Shown here one piece after another: positions 42,795-51,077 of a stretch of DNA of 64,000 nucleotides. Numbering within the stretch: position 1 is the first letter of the stretch; the number at the start of each line of letters is the position of its first letter. The notes under the pieces are model-generated. The model was given only the letters and a program-made list of their open reading frames with translations. It was not told where the DNA came from and ran no database searches. Source of the DNA: Lacisediminihabitans sp040549465 (GTDB lineage Bacteria > Actinomycetota > Actinomycetes > Actinomycetales > Microbacteriaceae); contig NZ_JBEPTL010000001.1 of NCBI RefSeq assembly GCF_040549465.1, forward strand, positions 62,001 to 126,000, in the 5' to 3' direction. Position numbers and translations under genes: made by a program.

Positions 42795-43724
42795 ATGCAA
42801 GATCCAGAGGGCCTGTACGAACTGAACCCGGACGTCACGGAGGTGCCGGAAGGCCTCCACCTGATCGCGGGACTCACCGGTTTCGCCGATGCCGGATCTG
42901 CGGTGACTCAGCTCAGCGAGTATCTGGTCGACACCCTCGACCAGCGCGTGGTCGCCACCTTCGACACCGACACCCTTCTCGATTATCGGGCCAGGCGGCC
43001 CACCATCTACTTCGATCAGGACCACGTCACCGATTACCGTCCGTCGCGGCTCGCCCTCTATCTGGCCACCGACGAGATCGGGCAGCAGTTCCTGTTCCTC
43101 ACCGGTTTCGAGCCCGACTTCCAGTGGGAGCGTTTCAGTGCAGCGGTGCTCGGACTCATCGCCAGGTACAGGGTAAAGACGACCACGTGGGTGCACGCGA
43201 TCCCGATGCCGACACCGCACACCCGTCCTATCGGAGTCACGGTCAGCGGTAACCGTGTTGAACTGATCGACGCCATGTCCGTCTGGAAGCCGCACACCCA
43301 GGTGCCTGCCAACGCACTGCACCTGATCGAATATCGCCTGCAGCAGATGAACCATCCGACGGTCGGCTTCGTTCTCCTGATCCCGCACTACCTCGCCGAC
43401 ACCGAATATCCGGATGCCGCGGTCAAGGCCCTCGAGAGCATCGGTGCGGCGACCGGCCTCATCTTCCCCGCCGACCACTTCCGGGACGAGGGGCGCGAGT
43501 TCCTCTCCAAAATCGATGCGCAGGTGGAGACGAACGCGGAACTTGCGCGGCTCGTCGGCGCCCTCGAGGAGCGTCACGACTCCTACATGGCGGGAAATCC
43601 GCTGCGTTCGCAGCTCACCGACGAAGACGGCGAACTTCCCTCGGCAGACGAGATCGCAGCGGAGCTCGAGAATTTCCTCGCCATCCGTCGTAGTGGAGAA
43701 GACGAACCACCCACGCTGCTCTAG
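42795..43724 (+). CDS. PAC2-family (proteasome-assembly-chaperone-like) protein
   Basis: A 309-residue soluble protein with LIAGLTGFADAGSAVTQLSEYL near the start, the fold-defining LLDYRARRP segment, FLTGFEPDFQWERFSAAVLG and TRPIGVTVSGNR, and a helical C-terminal extension typical of the actinobacterial form. It is related to eukaryotic and archaeal proteasome assembly chaperones; the bacterial function is not established. The next gene starts 40 bp downstream from its own promoter. Confidence 0.88.
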   Translation: MQDPEGLYELNPDVTEVPEGLHLIAGLTGFADAGSAVTQLSEYLVDTLDQRVVATFDTDTLLDYRARRPTIYFDQDHVTDYRPSRLALYLATDEIGQQFLFLTGFEPDFQWERFSAAVLGLIARYRVKTTTWVHAIPMPTPHTRPIGVTVSGNRVELIDAMSVWKPHTQVPANALHLIEYRLQQMNHPTVGFVLLIPHYLADTEYPDAAVKALESIGAATGLIFPADHFRDEGREFLSKIDAQVETNAELARLVGALEERHDSYMAGNPLRSQLTDEDGELPSADEIAAELENFLAIRRSGEDEPPTLL

Positions 43725-43752
43725 CGGAGGCCAGCCCGGTTAGCCCCGGCGC

Positions 43753-43758
43753 TACAGT
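43753..43758 (+). promoter_or_regulatory. -10 box TACAGT of a leaderless MFS promoter
   Basis: TACAGT lies 6 bases before GTG 43765; only GGA is found nearby as a possible ribosome contact. Confidence 0.5.
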
Positions 43759-43764
43759 GACGGA

Positions 43765-45093
43765 GTGAACTCTCGACGCTCCTGGATTGTCTGGGGCGTT
43801 GCCGCCTTCGCCTATATCGTCGCCGTTCTCCAACGCAGTTCCCTCGGTGTGTCCGGGGTGGAGGCCGCGCATCGGTTCGACGTCTCGGCGTCTCTGCTGT
43901 CGAGTCTCGCCGTCGTGCAGCTCATCGTCTACGCGGCCCTGCAGATCCCGGTCGGCATCGTCCTCGACAGGGTCGGTCCGAAATTCCTCATCGCCGCTGG
44001 CGCGCTGCTGATGGTCGGTGGCCAGGTGGTGCTCGCTGTCGCACCCAGCATCGGGATCGCGATCCTCGGTCGCATCCTCGTCGGGGCTGGGGATGCGATG
44101 ACCTTCATCTCGGTCATCCGGTTGCTGGCGTCCTGGTTCCGCGGGCGACTGCTGCCCCAGGTCTCGCAGTGGACGGGGAACATCGGGCAGCTCGGGCAGG
44201 TGCTCTCCGCCATCCCTCTGTCGCTCGTTCTGCACCGGTATGGCTGGACTACGGCCTTCCTCAGCGCGGCGGCCCTGTCGGCGCTCGCCCTCGTGCTGGT
44301 GGTTCTCCTGCTGTCCAATGGCCAGTCGGATGTGGCCTGGAACGAACGCGTATCGAGCTGGCGCGGTGCCATGAAACAGTTGCGGGAATCGCTCGGCAGA
44401 CCCGGCACCCAATTGGGATTCTGGTCGCATTTCACGACCCAGTCCTCGGGGACGGTGTTCAGCCTGCTCTGGGGATTCCCGATGCTGACCTCGGGGCTCG
44501 GTTTCAGTCCTGCCGTCGCGTCGGAGATGCTCACCCTGATCGTCGTGGCCGGCGTGATCAGCGGGCCCATCCTGGGGATATTAATCGCTCGGTTCCCGCT
44601 CCGACGTTCCAATCTGGTGTTGCTGATCGTCGCGGCCATCGGAGTGGTCTGGACAGTGGTTTTGCTCTGGCCAGGGCATCCGCCGCTCTGGCTCGTCGTG
44701 ACGCTGGTCGTGGTGCTGGGAGTCGGGGGCCCCGGCTCGTTGATCGGATTCGACTTCGCTCGAACCTTCAATCCGCTGCGCAGTCTCGGTTCGGCGAACG
44801 GCATCGTCAACGTGGGCGGATTCCTCGCCAGTTTCGTGATGATGTACCTGATCGGTCTGGTGCTGGACCTCCTCGACCAGTCGCGCGTGGCTGGCGGCGC
44901 GCCGAGCGATGTCTTCTCCTGGGACTCCTTTCGCATCGCCCTTCTCGTTCAATATCTGATCGTTGGATCGGGCGTCGTGTTCTTGGTGATCGCGAGACGC
45001 CGCACCCGTCGCCGGATGCACGAAGACGAGGGAATACAGGTACCCCCGCTGTGGGTTGCACTGGTCAGGGCACGGCGGCGGGGCAACTTATAG
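43765..45093 (+). CDS. MFS transporter
   Basis: A 442-residue membrane protein with about twelve hydrophobic segments. The loop between helices 2 and 3 has the MFS-type VGIVLDRVGPKFLIAAGALL, and there is a long central loop (WNERVSSWRGAMKQLRESLG). The pattern resembles nitrate/nitrite or sugar-phosphate type antiporters, but the substrate cannot be assigned. The C-terminus is basic (RRRTRRRMHEDEG). It stands alone. Confidence 0.85.
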   Translation: MNSRRSWIVWGVAAFAYIVAVLQRSSLGVSGVEAAHRFDVSASLLSSLAVVQLIVYAALQIPVGIVLDRVGPKFLIAAGALLMVGGQVVLAVAPSIGIAILGRILVGAGDAMTFISVIRLLASWFRGRLLPQVSQWTGNIGQLGQVLSAIPLSLVLHRYGWTTAFLSAAALSALALVLVVLLLSNGQSDVAWNERVSSWRGAMKQLRESLGRPGTQLGFWSHFTTQSSGTVFSLLWGFPMLTSGLGFSPAVASEMLTLIVVAGVISGPILGILIARFPLRRSNLVLLIVAAIGVVWTVVLLWPGHPPLWLVVTLVVVLGVGGPGSLIGFDFARTFNPLRSLGSANGIVNVGGFLASFVMMYLIGLVLDLLDQSRVAGGAPSDVFSWDSFRIALLVQYLIVGSGVVFLVIARRRTRRRMHEDEGIQVPPLWVALVRARRRGNL

Positions 45094-45367
45094 CGATTCG
45101 TCGCCGTTGGCAAGGGGCATCCATAATCCGTGCAATAATTGACGTAAGACCCGTTCAGGTTCGCGTGGTTCCGTTGCACATTCGTTGCGCAACGGATCTG
45201 GACTTGACATGGGTCTTAGTGCTGCCCGGAAATCCAAGTGCCTCCCGGAAAACAGCATCGGCATCCACAACGCGGTGCTGACCCAAGAAGTAACCGATCC
45301 GAGCGGCAGTACAGCGTCCACAGCAGTGTTGTACCCGCAAACAAAACTATGTGAAAGGTGTCCCGAT
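45094..45367 (+). promoter_or_regulatory. leader region of the primary sigma factor gene
   Basis: This 274-bp gap holds an 8-bp inverted repeat (TAAGACCC 45145-45152 and GGGTCTTA 45211-45218) that encloses a 12-bp palindrome CGTTGCGCAACG (45183-45194). TTGACA occurs at 45205 without a clear -10. A structured leader or operator is possible. No small gene is supported. Confidence 0.35.
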
Positions 45368-46672
45368 ATGGCCGCCCGAACCAAAGCAACAGCCCTCGCC
45401 GAGCCAGAGGCAGCAGACGAGGTCAGCGTTGACTCCGCTCCGCCCGCCAAGGCCGCCGCAAAGAAGGCAGCAGCAGTAAAGAAGGCGCCAGCGAAAGCCG
45501 GTGCGAAGAAGGCCCCGGTCAAGCGCGCCTCGAAGGCGACCGCAGGCGATGCCGACGAAACGGATGACTCGGCCGAGGACGAGGTGGTCGTGGTCGTCGA
45601 CGACGCCAAAGACACCGACGAGGTCAAGGACGACGAGACCGACGAGAAGGACGACAAGGAGCCGAAGGCGGACGAGGTGCTCCCCAGCGGAGCGTTGGTC
45701 CTCTCGCTCGTCGACGACGACGACGAGGTTCCGGTCTACTCCTCCGCGATCACCGGCGCGACGGCCGATCCGGTCAAGGACTACCTGAAGCAGATCGGTA
45801 AGGTCGCCCTGCTGAACGCTGCCGAAGAGGTCGAACTCGCCATGCGTATCGAGGCAGGCCTGTTCGCCGAAGACAAGCTGTCCCAGATGTCGCCGGCCGG
45901 ACTCAAGTCACAGCTCGGTCGCGAGTTGTCCTGGGTCGCCAAAGACGGACAGCGCGCGAAGAGTCACCTGCTCGGAGCAAACCTCCGCCTGGTCGTCTCT
46001 CTCGCCAAGCGCTACACGGGCCGCGGAATGCAATTCCTCGACCTCATCCAGGAGGGCAACCTCGGCCTCATCCGTGCCGTCGAGAAGTTCGACTACACGA
46101 AGGGCTTCAAGTTCTCCACCTACGCTACGTGGTGGATTCGCCAGGCGATCACCCGTGCCATGGCGGACCAGGCGCGAACCATCCGTATCCCGGTGCACAT
46201 GGTCGAGGTCATCAACAAACTCGCTCGTGTGCAGCGTCAGATGCTGCAGGATCTCGGTCGCGAACCTACGCCTGAAGAACTCAGCCGCGAGCTGGACATG
46301 ACCCCTGAGAAGGTCATCGAGGTGCAGAAGTACGGGCGCGAGCCGATTTCACTGCACACCCCGCTCGGCGAGGACGGCGACAGCGAGTTCGGTGACCTGA
46401 TCGAGGACACCGAGGCTGTCGTTCCCGCGGATGCCGTGGGCTTCACCATGCTGCAGAAGCAGTTGGAGTCGCTGCTCGATTCGCTGTCAGAGCGCGAGGC
46501 AGGAGTCATCCGTATGCGCTTCGGTCTCGGCGATGGAATGCCGAAGACGCTCGACCAGATCGGTGACACCTTCGGGGTCACTCGAGAGCGTATCCGCCAG
46601 ATTGAGTCCAAGACGATGGCGAAGCTCCGCCACCCGTCGCGGTCGCAGTCGCTGCGCGACTATCTTGAGTAG
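45368..46672 (+). CDS. sigA: primary RNA polymerase sigma factor
   Basis: The housekeeping sigma-70 factor (434 residues). The first 125 residues are Ala/Lys-rich and then strongly acidic (region 1.1-like, as in HrdB). Region 1.2 is DPVKDYLKQIGKVALLNAAE, region 2 has NLRLVVSLAKRYTGRGMQFL, IQEGNLGLIRAVEKFDYTKG and FSTYATWWIRQAI, and region 4.2 has GVTRERIRQIESKTMAKLRH. ATG 45368 is chosen because GAAAGGTG precedes it and the Lys/Ala-rich N-terminus begins there. It precedes the MurT-like gene by 10 bases, so read-through transcription is likely. Confidence 0.95.
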   Translation: MAARTKATALAEPEAADEVSVDSAPPAKAAAKKAAAVKKAPAKAGAKKAPVKRASKATAGDADETDDSAEDEVVVVVDDAKDTDEVKDDETDEKDDKEPKADEVLPSGALVLSLVDDDDEVPVYSSAITGATADPVKDYLKQIGKVALLNAAEEVELAMRIEAGLFAEDKLSQMSPAGLKSQLGRELSWVAKDGQRAKSHLLGANLRLVVSLAKRYTGRGMQFLDLIQEGNLGLIRAVEKFDYTKGFKFSTYATWWIRQAITRAMADQARTIRIPVHMVEVINKLARVQRQMLQDLGREPTPEELSRELDMTPEKVIEVQKYGREPISLHTPLGEDGDSEFGDLIEDTEAVVPADAVGFTMLQKQLESLLDSLSEREAGVIRMRFGLGDGMPKTLDQIGDTFGVTRERIRQIESKTMAKLRHPSRSQSLRDYLE

Positions 46673-46682
46673 AAATTCCGGG

Positions 46683-48002
46683 TTGAATAAGCCCTCAGGC
46701 CTCAAGTACTTCGTTCCTGTCGTACTGGGCAAGGCGGTGCGCACCCTCGCAAAGATTCGCGGTGGTGGCTCCGCCTTTCCTGGCTACGTCACGACGAAGC
46801 TGGCCCCGCGCTTTCTGGAAGACGTGACCGGGCAGTTCCGCTACGGAATCGTCTACGTGCTCGGGTCCAACGGCAAGTCCACGACGACGCACATGCTCAC
46901 CGAGGTGCTGCGTGGTCACGGGCTTACGGTGTTCACCAATCCGTCGGGCGCCAACCTGCCTCAGGGCATCGCGTCGTCCATCCTCGCCGAGTCGAGTGTC
47001 TTCGGAAAGCTTGACGCCGACATCGGCGTGCTGGAGATCGATGAGGCTTTCGCTCTCGAATTCGCCACCACCGTACCTCCGTCCACCGTGCTCGTGCTCA
47101 ACACCCAGGTCGACCAGCTCTACCGTTTCTATGAGACGGAGCGGGTGGCCGACATGATGCTCGACACCGCCCAGCAGGCGAAGCTGCACATCGTGACGAA
47201 TCGCGAAGATCCCTATCTCAGCAAAATAGCCAAGCGATATCCGGCGGGGGATGCGACCATCGCACCCGACATCACCTACTTCGGGGCATCCGACGAGGTC
47301 ATCGCAAACGCCCCGCACGGTCTTTTCAATGCGACCGACTATCGGGATGCCGATGCGGCGCCCGAGACTCATGCCCCGCTGGCCGAGTTGGTCGCCACCG
47401 ATCGCGCCGGCGCCTCCATCACCGTGCGCGGCGACGTGGTCGACGTGGTCCTGCCCGCCAAAGGCCTCCACTACGGCATCGATGCGACCGCGGCGATGGC
47501 CACTGCGGCAATCATCCTCGGCGAGGACTTCAGCGGCGCATCCGCCGCGAAGGCCTTCGCCGCGATGAAACCCGCCTATGGCCGCGGAGAACTGCTCGCC
47601 ATCACCAACAAGAATGGTGAAGAGGAGCAGGTCGAGTTTGTGATGTTCAAGAACGCCGCGAGCCTGCAACTGAATCTCGACGCGTTGCCAGAACCGCCGG
47701 AGCAGGTGCTGCTCGCCATCGACGAGGGCACTCCTGACATCTCCTGGATTTACGACATCGACTTCGCCGCACTCGACCACGTCGATCTGATCACCGGGGC
47801 CAAGGCCTGGCAAATCGCTCTGCGCCTCGAGCACGAGGGCATCAGGATCGGCGTCGTCGAACCCGACCTGCGCAAGGCGATCGACCTCATGAGGGCGATG
47901 CCGAAGCCGAAGGCCGGGATGAAGACCTGGATCGTCAACTACGAGATCATGATGCTCGCCAGAAAGCAGATCGGTTTCCTCGAACTGGAGAACCAGCGAT
48001 GA
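46683..48002 (+). CDS. MurT-like Mur ligase without zinc ribbon
   Basis: A 439-residue Mur-ligase-fold protein. It has the ATP loop YVLGSNGKSTTTHML, IGVLEIDEAF, the linker VLVLNTQVDQL and the MurT/DUF1727 C-domain with GTPDISWIYDIDFAAL, where MurT has its catalytic Asp. MurT with GatD amidates the alpha-carboxyl of D-Glu in lipid II. The four-Cys zinc ribbon normally inserted in the middle domain is absent, and the whole protein contains no Cys. TTG 46683 is the probable start; the ribosome binding site is weak. It overlaps the GatD-like gene by 4 bases. It could activate D-Glu for another nucleophile instead of ammonia. Confidence 0.8.
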   Translation: MNKPSGLKYFVPVVLGKAVRTLAKIRGGGSAFPGYVTTKLAPRFLEDVTGQFRYGIVYVLGSNGKSTTTHMLTEVLRGHGLTVFTNPSGANLPQGIASSILAESSVFGKLDADIGVLEIDEAFALEFATTVPPSTVLVLNTQVDQLYRFYETERVADMMLDTAQQAKLHIVTNREDPYLSKIAKRYPAGDATIAPDITYFGASDEVIANAPHGLFNATDYRDADAAPETHAPLAELVATDRAGASITVRGDVVDVVLPAKGLHYGIDATAAMATAAIILGEDFSGASAAKAFAAMKPAYGRGELLAITNKNGEEEQVEFVMFKNAASLQLNLDALPEPPEQVLLAIDEGTPDISWIYDIDFAALDHVDLITGAKAWQIALRLEHEGIRIGVVEPDLRKAIDLMRAMPKPKAGMKTWIVNYEIMMLARKQIGFLELENQR

Positions 48003-48739
48003 GCGACACAGTGACCATCGTGCAGCTCTACCCAGAGGAGCTGGGCGTCGCGGGTGACCGTGGCAATGTCATGGCCCTGCGTGAGCGCCTGTCGCGGGCA
48101 GGCATGACCGTCTCTGTCGTCGAACATCGCGTGGGGGATTCGCTCCCGACCGAGGTGGATCTGGTGCTGGTCGGCAATGGACCGCTATCTGCCATCCGCA
48201 ATATCTACGACGACCTCCGGTCCACAGCGCCCGCGCTGAAGCAGCTTGAGGGCGACGGCGTTCCGATCTTCGCCTATGGATCCGGCGCCGAGCTGCTCGG
48301 ACACGACATCACGCTCCTGGACGGAACGGTGCTCGATGGTTTCGGCCTCTTTCCCTTCCGAACCACGCGGGTCATCGAGCGCAAGGTCGGCTACGTGATC
48401 GTCGACACGCCTCACGGCCAGGTCGTGGGTTTCGAAGACAATGCTTCTCTGTGGCAGTTGGATGCCGGGGCTGCGGCTTTCGGCACTCTCGTAGCGGGCG
48501 GTGGGAATGGTGACGGAGCTCACGAAGGTGTCGTGCTCGACTCGTCGATTGCGACGCAGGTGGGTGGACCGGTGCTGCCGCTGAACCCTCTGCTTAGCGA
48601 CAGCCTGATCGCTTCGATAGCGACTCGTCGCGGCCTCGATTACGCGGTCGGCACCGAGCACTTCTCGCTCGATCGTTTTGCCGAGCAGGCCCGCGCTGTG
48701 ATGGTCGCGAACGCCAAGCACGTCTTCTCCCGGATCTAG
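47999..48739 (+). CDS. GatD-like subunit lacking glutaminase catalytic residues
   Basis: A 246-residue protein of the GatD/CobQ class I glutamine-amidotransferase fold, matching GatD along its length (GDRGNVMALRERL, LVGNGPLSAI, LDGFGLFPF, VVGFEDNAS, GGPVLPLNPLLSD). The nucleophile region, CGGYQ-like in active GatD, reads YGSGAELLG, so the Cys94 equivalent is Gly94. The catalytic His189 in HGP(I/L)LP is Gly189 in VGGPVLP. It therefore cannot hydrolyse glutamine by the known mechanism. The 4-base overlap with the MurT-like gene says the two proteins work together. It may be a structural partner, or may bring in another amine. Confidence 0.82.
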   Translation: MSDTVTIVQLYPEELGVAGDRGNVMALRERLSRAGMTVSVVEHRVGDSLPTEVDLVLVGNGPLSAIRNIYDDLRSTAPALKQLEGDGVPIFAYGSGAELLGHDITLLDGTVLDGFGLFPFRTTRVIERKVGYVIVDTPHGQVVGFEDNASLWQLDAGAAAFGTLVAGGGNGDGAHEGVVLDSSIATQVGGPVLPLNPLLSDSLIASIATRRGLDYAVGTEHFSLDRFAEQARAVMVANAKHVFSRI

Positions 48740-48764
48740 CTCCTCCCTGCGGCAGACTGGAACC

Positions 48765-49484
48765 GTGAGCGTCGAACCAAGGCACGTCGCGAGAATAGAT
48801 CTCGAGGCGATCCGCCACAACACCCGGGTGTTACTGACGCGCGCGCAGGGTCGTCCACTTCTGGCGGATGTCTCGGCAGACGCTTATGGGCACGGCGCGC
48901 ATCGCGTGGCGCAGTCCGCCGTCGAGGCTGGCGCGAGCGTACTCGGCGTCACGAATCCGTGGGATGTCGATGCGCTGAGGCGGATCGAGGCGGATCGGTA
49001 TGTGCTTCCTGGTCTCTCGCGGATGTCGGCGTCCGGCGACTACGTCGTGGCCGGTGCGCAGCTCTACGGCCTGGGGAACGATCCACAGCTCAAGCCGGCG
49101 ATGACGGTGAGCTCGACAGTGGTAGCGACCAAAACGATCGCGGCGGGCGAAGGCGTGTCCTACGGATATACCTACCGTGCGTCGGCCGCCACGAACCTGG
49201 CATTGGTCGGCATCGGCTATGCCGACGGCGTCGATCGGTCGGCAGGCAACCTGGCATCCGTCAGCCTTCGCGGCCGCGCGAGACTCGTCGCCGGCAGGGT
49301 CGCCATGAACGCGCTCGTGTTGGAACTCGGTGACGACGCAGCCGAGGTCGGCGACGAGGCGGTGTTCTTCGGTGACGCAGCCAGGGGTGAACCGGGCGTA
49401 GAGGACTGGGCGGCCTCACTCGGCCGTCCGGCGAGTGAGGTCGTCGCCGTATTCGGCAACAGGCTGCCGAGGGTTTACGCATGA
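48765..49484 (+). CDS. alanine-racemase-like protein with deleted barrel and no PLP lysine
   Basis: A 239-residue relative of alanine racemase (normal length about 370). The first 85 residues match the barrel start, but the PLP-lysine motif VKADAYGHG is VSADAYGHG (Ser37). Barrel strands of about 130 residues are missing, and the sequence resumes at GAQLYGLGND. The C-domain is well kept, including the catalytic Tyr133 in GEGVSYGYTYRA, ALVGIGYADGV, GRVAMNALVLELG and the end NRLPRVYA. GTG 48765 follows gatD by 25 bases; CAGACT lies 6 bases before it. It overlaps the next racemase gene by 4 bases, which argues against a dead gene. Confidence 0.8.
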   Translation: MSVEPRHVARIDLEAIRHNTRVLLTRAQGRPLLADVSADAYGHGAHRVAQSAVEAGASVLGVTNPWDVDALRRIEADRYVLPGLSRMSASGDYVVAGAQLYGLGNDPQLKPAMTVSSTVVATKTIAAGEGVSYGYTYRASAATNLALVGIGYADGVDRSAGNLASVSLRGRARLVAGRVAMNALVLELGDDAAEVGDEAVFFGDAARGEPGVEDWAASLGRPASEVVAVFGNRLPRVYA

Positions 49485-50563
49485 ACGACCCCGCGGATGC
49501 CTGGTTCGAAACGATGCCCGCCGTGGCGATCATCGATCTCGATGCTTACGCCCAGAACCTGCGCGTGTTGCGCTCACGGGTTGCGCCGGCAGAATTCATG
49601 GCCGTGGTCAAGGCGGATGCCTACGGCCACGGCCTGTTGCCGATCACGCGAGCGGCTGTCAACGCCGGGGTCGGTTGGATCGGAGCCCTCGACATCGACA
49701 CGGCCCTGCGATTGCGTGACAACGGAATCGGGGACGAGACGGCGATTTTCGCGTGGCTTTTGGCCACAGGGGACGATCTCGAAGCGGCAGTGGTCGCGGG
49801 CGTCGATCTCGGAGTGTCATCAGTCGAGCAGTTGGAGGCGATCGCGGCGATGGTCGACAAGCGCCGTGCGCGGGTTCACCTGAAGATCGACACTGGTCTG
49901 CATCGCAACGGACTGAGCCCCGAAGAGTGGGGACCTGTGGTGGAACGTGCCGTCGCTCTCAAAGATCGCATCGACCTCGTGGGTGCCTGGACCCATATCG
50001 CCGAGGCATCGGATGATGAGGACACGGCCGCTATCTCTCGGTTCCACGAGGCAGTCGGTGTGGCCCAGCGCGCCGGTGCAGAACTGCAGGTACGCCACCT
50101 GGCGGCGAGTGCGGCCGCATTCGCTCGCGGTGACTCCCGGCTCGATCTCGTGCGGGTCGGAGCGTTCAGCTACGGCATCTCGCCCGGCGGGGGAGTGTCG
50201 GCGGCCGAGCTCGGACTCGTGCCGGTGATGACGCTCACCGCACCCGTAAGCTCCGTGCGGGACGATACGGCGTACCTTGCGATCGGAACAGGGAATGGCA
50301 TCTCGAGTGCGGCGGTGAACCGGGTGTCGATAGCGATCGCTGGCCGTCGCTATCCGATCGTCGAGATGGGGCTCGACTGGATCGGTGTGCGTGTCGATGC
50401 GAACCTCGTCACGCGGGGCGACCGGGCGGTTCTCTTCGGAACCGGCAGCGAGGGCGAGGCGACCCTGCAGGAGTGGGCGGACGCCACCGACACCATCGGC
50501 GAGGAGATCGTCACGCGCTTGGGGTCCAGTATCCGTCGTCACTATCGAGGCGCGGTCTCCTGA
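49481..50563 (+). CDS. alanine-racemase-like protein with PLP lysine but without the Tyr segment
   Basis: A 360-residue alanine-racemase-family protein. The barrel is complete: Lys44 in AVVKADAYGHG, the Arg in KIDTGLHRNGL, the phosphate site RVGAFSYGIS and HLAASAAAF. In the C-domain about 18 residues around the GVSYG motif are absent (VSSVRDDTAYLAIG), so the catalytic Tyr265 equivalent is missing. GYADG is GTGNG and RVCMD is EMGLD. The upstream gene supplies exactly these lost parts. In known enzymes each active site combines the Lys of one subunit with the Tyr of the other, so a heterodimer with one site is plausible. The amino-acid substrate is unknown. Confidence 0.82.
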   Translation: MNDPADAWFETMPAVAIIDLDAYAQNLRVLRSRVAPAEFMAVVKADAYGHGLLPITRAAVNAGVGWIGALDIDTALRLRDNGIGDETAIFAWLLATGDDLEAAVVAGVDLGVSSVEQLEAIAAMVDKRRARVHLKIDTGLHRNGLSPEEWGPVVERAVALKDRIDLVGAWTHIAEASDDEDTAAISRFHEAVGVAQRAGAELQVRHLAASAAAFARGDSRLDLVRVGAFSYGISPGGGVSAAELGLVPVMTLTAPVSSVRDDTAYLAIGTGNGISSAAVNRVSIAIAGRRYPIVEMGLDWIGVRVDANLVTRGDRAVLFGTGSEGEATLQEWADATDTIGEEIVTRLGSSIRRHYRGAVS

Positions 50564-50570
50564 ACGAGAA

Positions 50571-50598
50571 AACGCCCGCGGCGTGAGCCGGAGGCGTT
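50571..50598. terminator. hairpin between converging genes
   Basis: AACGCC (50571-50576) and GGCGTT (50593-50598) enclose a GC-rich 16-base loop right after the racemase stop. It probably ends both this operon and the converging DUF7455 gene. Confidence 0.6.
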
Positions 50599-50618
50599 CC
50601 TGTCGAATCTGTTGGGGA

Positions 50619-50852
50619 CTAGCGGTTGTCCTGCAGAAGACGGTCAGATTCGTCGTGCCAGTCGCTCGCGACGGCCGACAACTTGTCCTGGTACTTCTTG
50701 CCGTGGTGAGCACAGAACAGCAGTCCACTAGAACCGATGGCCACACGAATATAGGCCTGCGCCCCACAGCTGTCACAGCGGTCTGAGGCGGTGAGTTGGT
50801 GGCTGGATTCGAGCTCATCAATGGCAGACGTTTCGGGTGCGATCTGTGACAT
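50619..50852 (-). CDS. small zinc-binding protein (DUF7455-like)
   Basis: A 77-residue protein with CDSCGAQAYIRV and LLFCAHHGKKY, a probable Cys2-Cys-His zinc site, and an acidic N-terminus. This matches a small actinobacterial family (DUF7455) found next to sigA or topoisomerase genes. GGAGGAG precedes ATG 50852 at good spacing, so the longer open frame to 50993 is not used. The function is unknown; a nucleic-acid or RNA-polymerase contact is conceivable. Confidence 0.8.
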   Translation of the reverse strand: MSQIAPETSAIDELESSHQLTASDRCDSCGAQAYIRVAIGSSGLLFCAHHGKKYQDKLSAVASDWHDESDRLLQDNR

Positions 50853-51077
50853 GAGATGCTCCTCCAGTTTCTTGGCTAAATAAATCTTGTCTCTATACAA
50901 ACACGGCGGTGTTACAACGGGACTACAAAAGGCCTGTATTTCGCTGAACGCGTAGCAATCGTGGCGAGGGGTGTCGGATACATTCGGCAGCATCCTGTTT
51001 CATTAGTCTGGAACACGGCCCGCCCACCATCCATTCCCCAATGAAGGGGGCGTCGGCCGCGCGTAAAAGGAGAGATT

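Noticed and set aside
48765..49484. first racemase-like gene as a plain pseudogene
   Set aside because: The frame is open over 239 codons, it overlaps its neighbour by 4 bases, the C-domain motifs are intact, and its losses are exactly complementary to those of the next gene. Decay remains possible but is the weaker reading.
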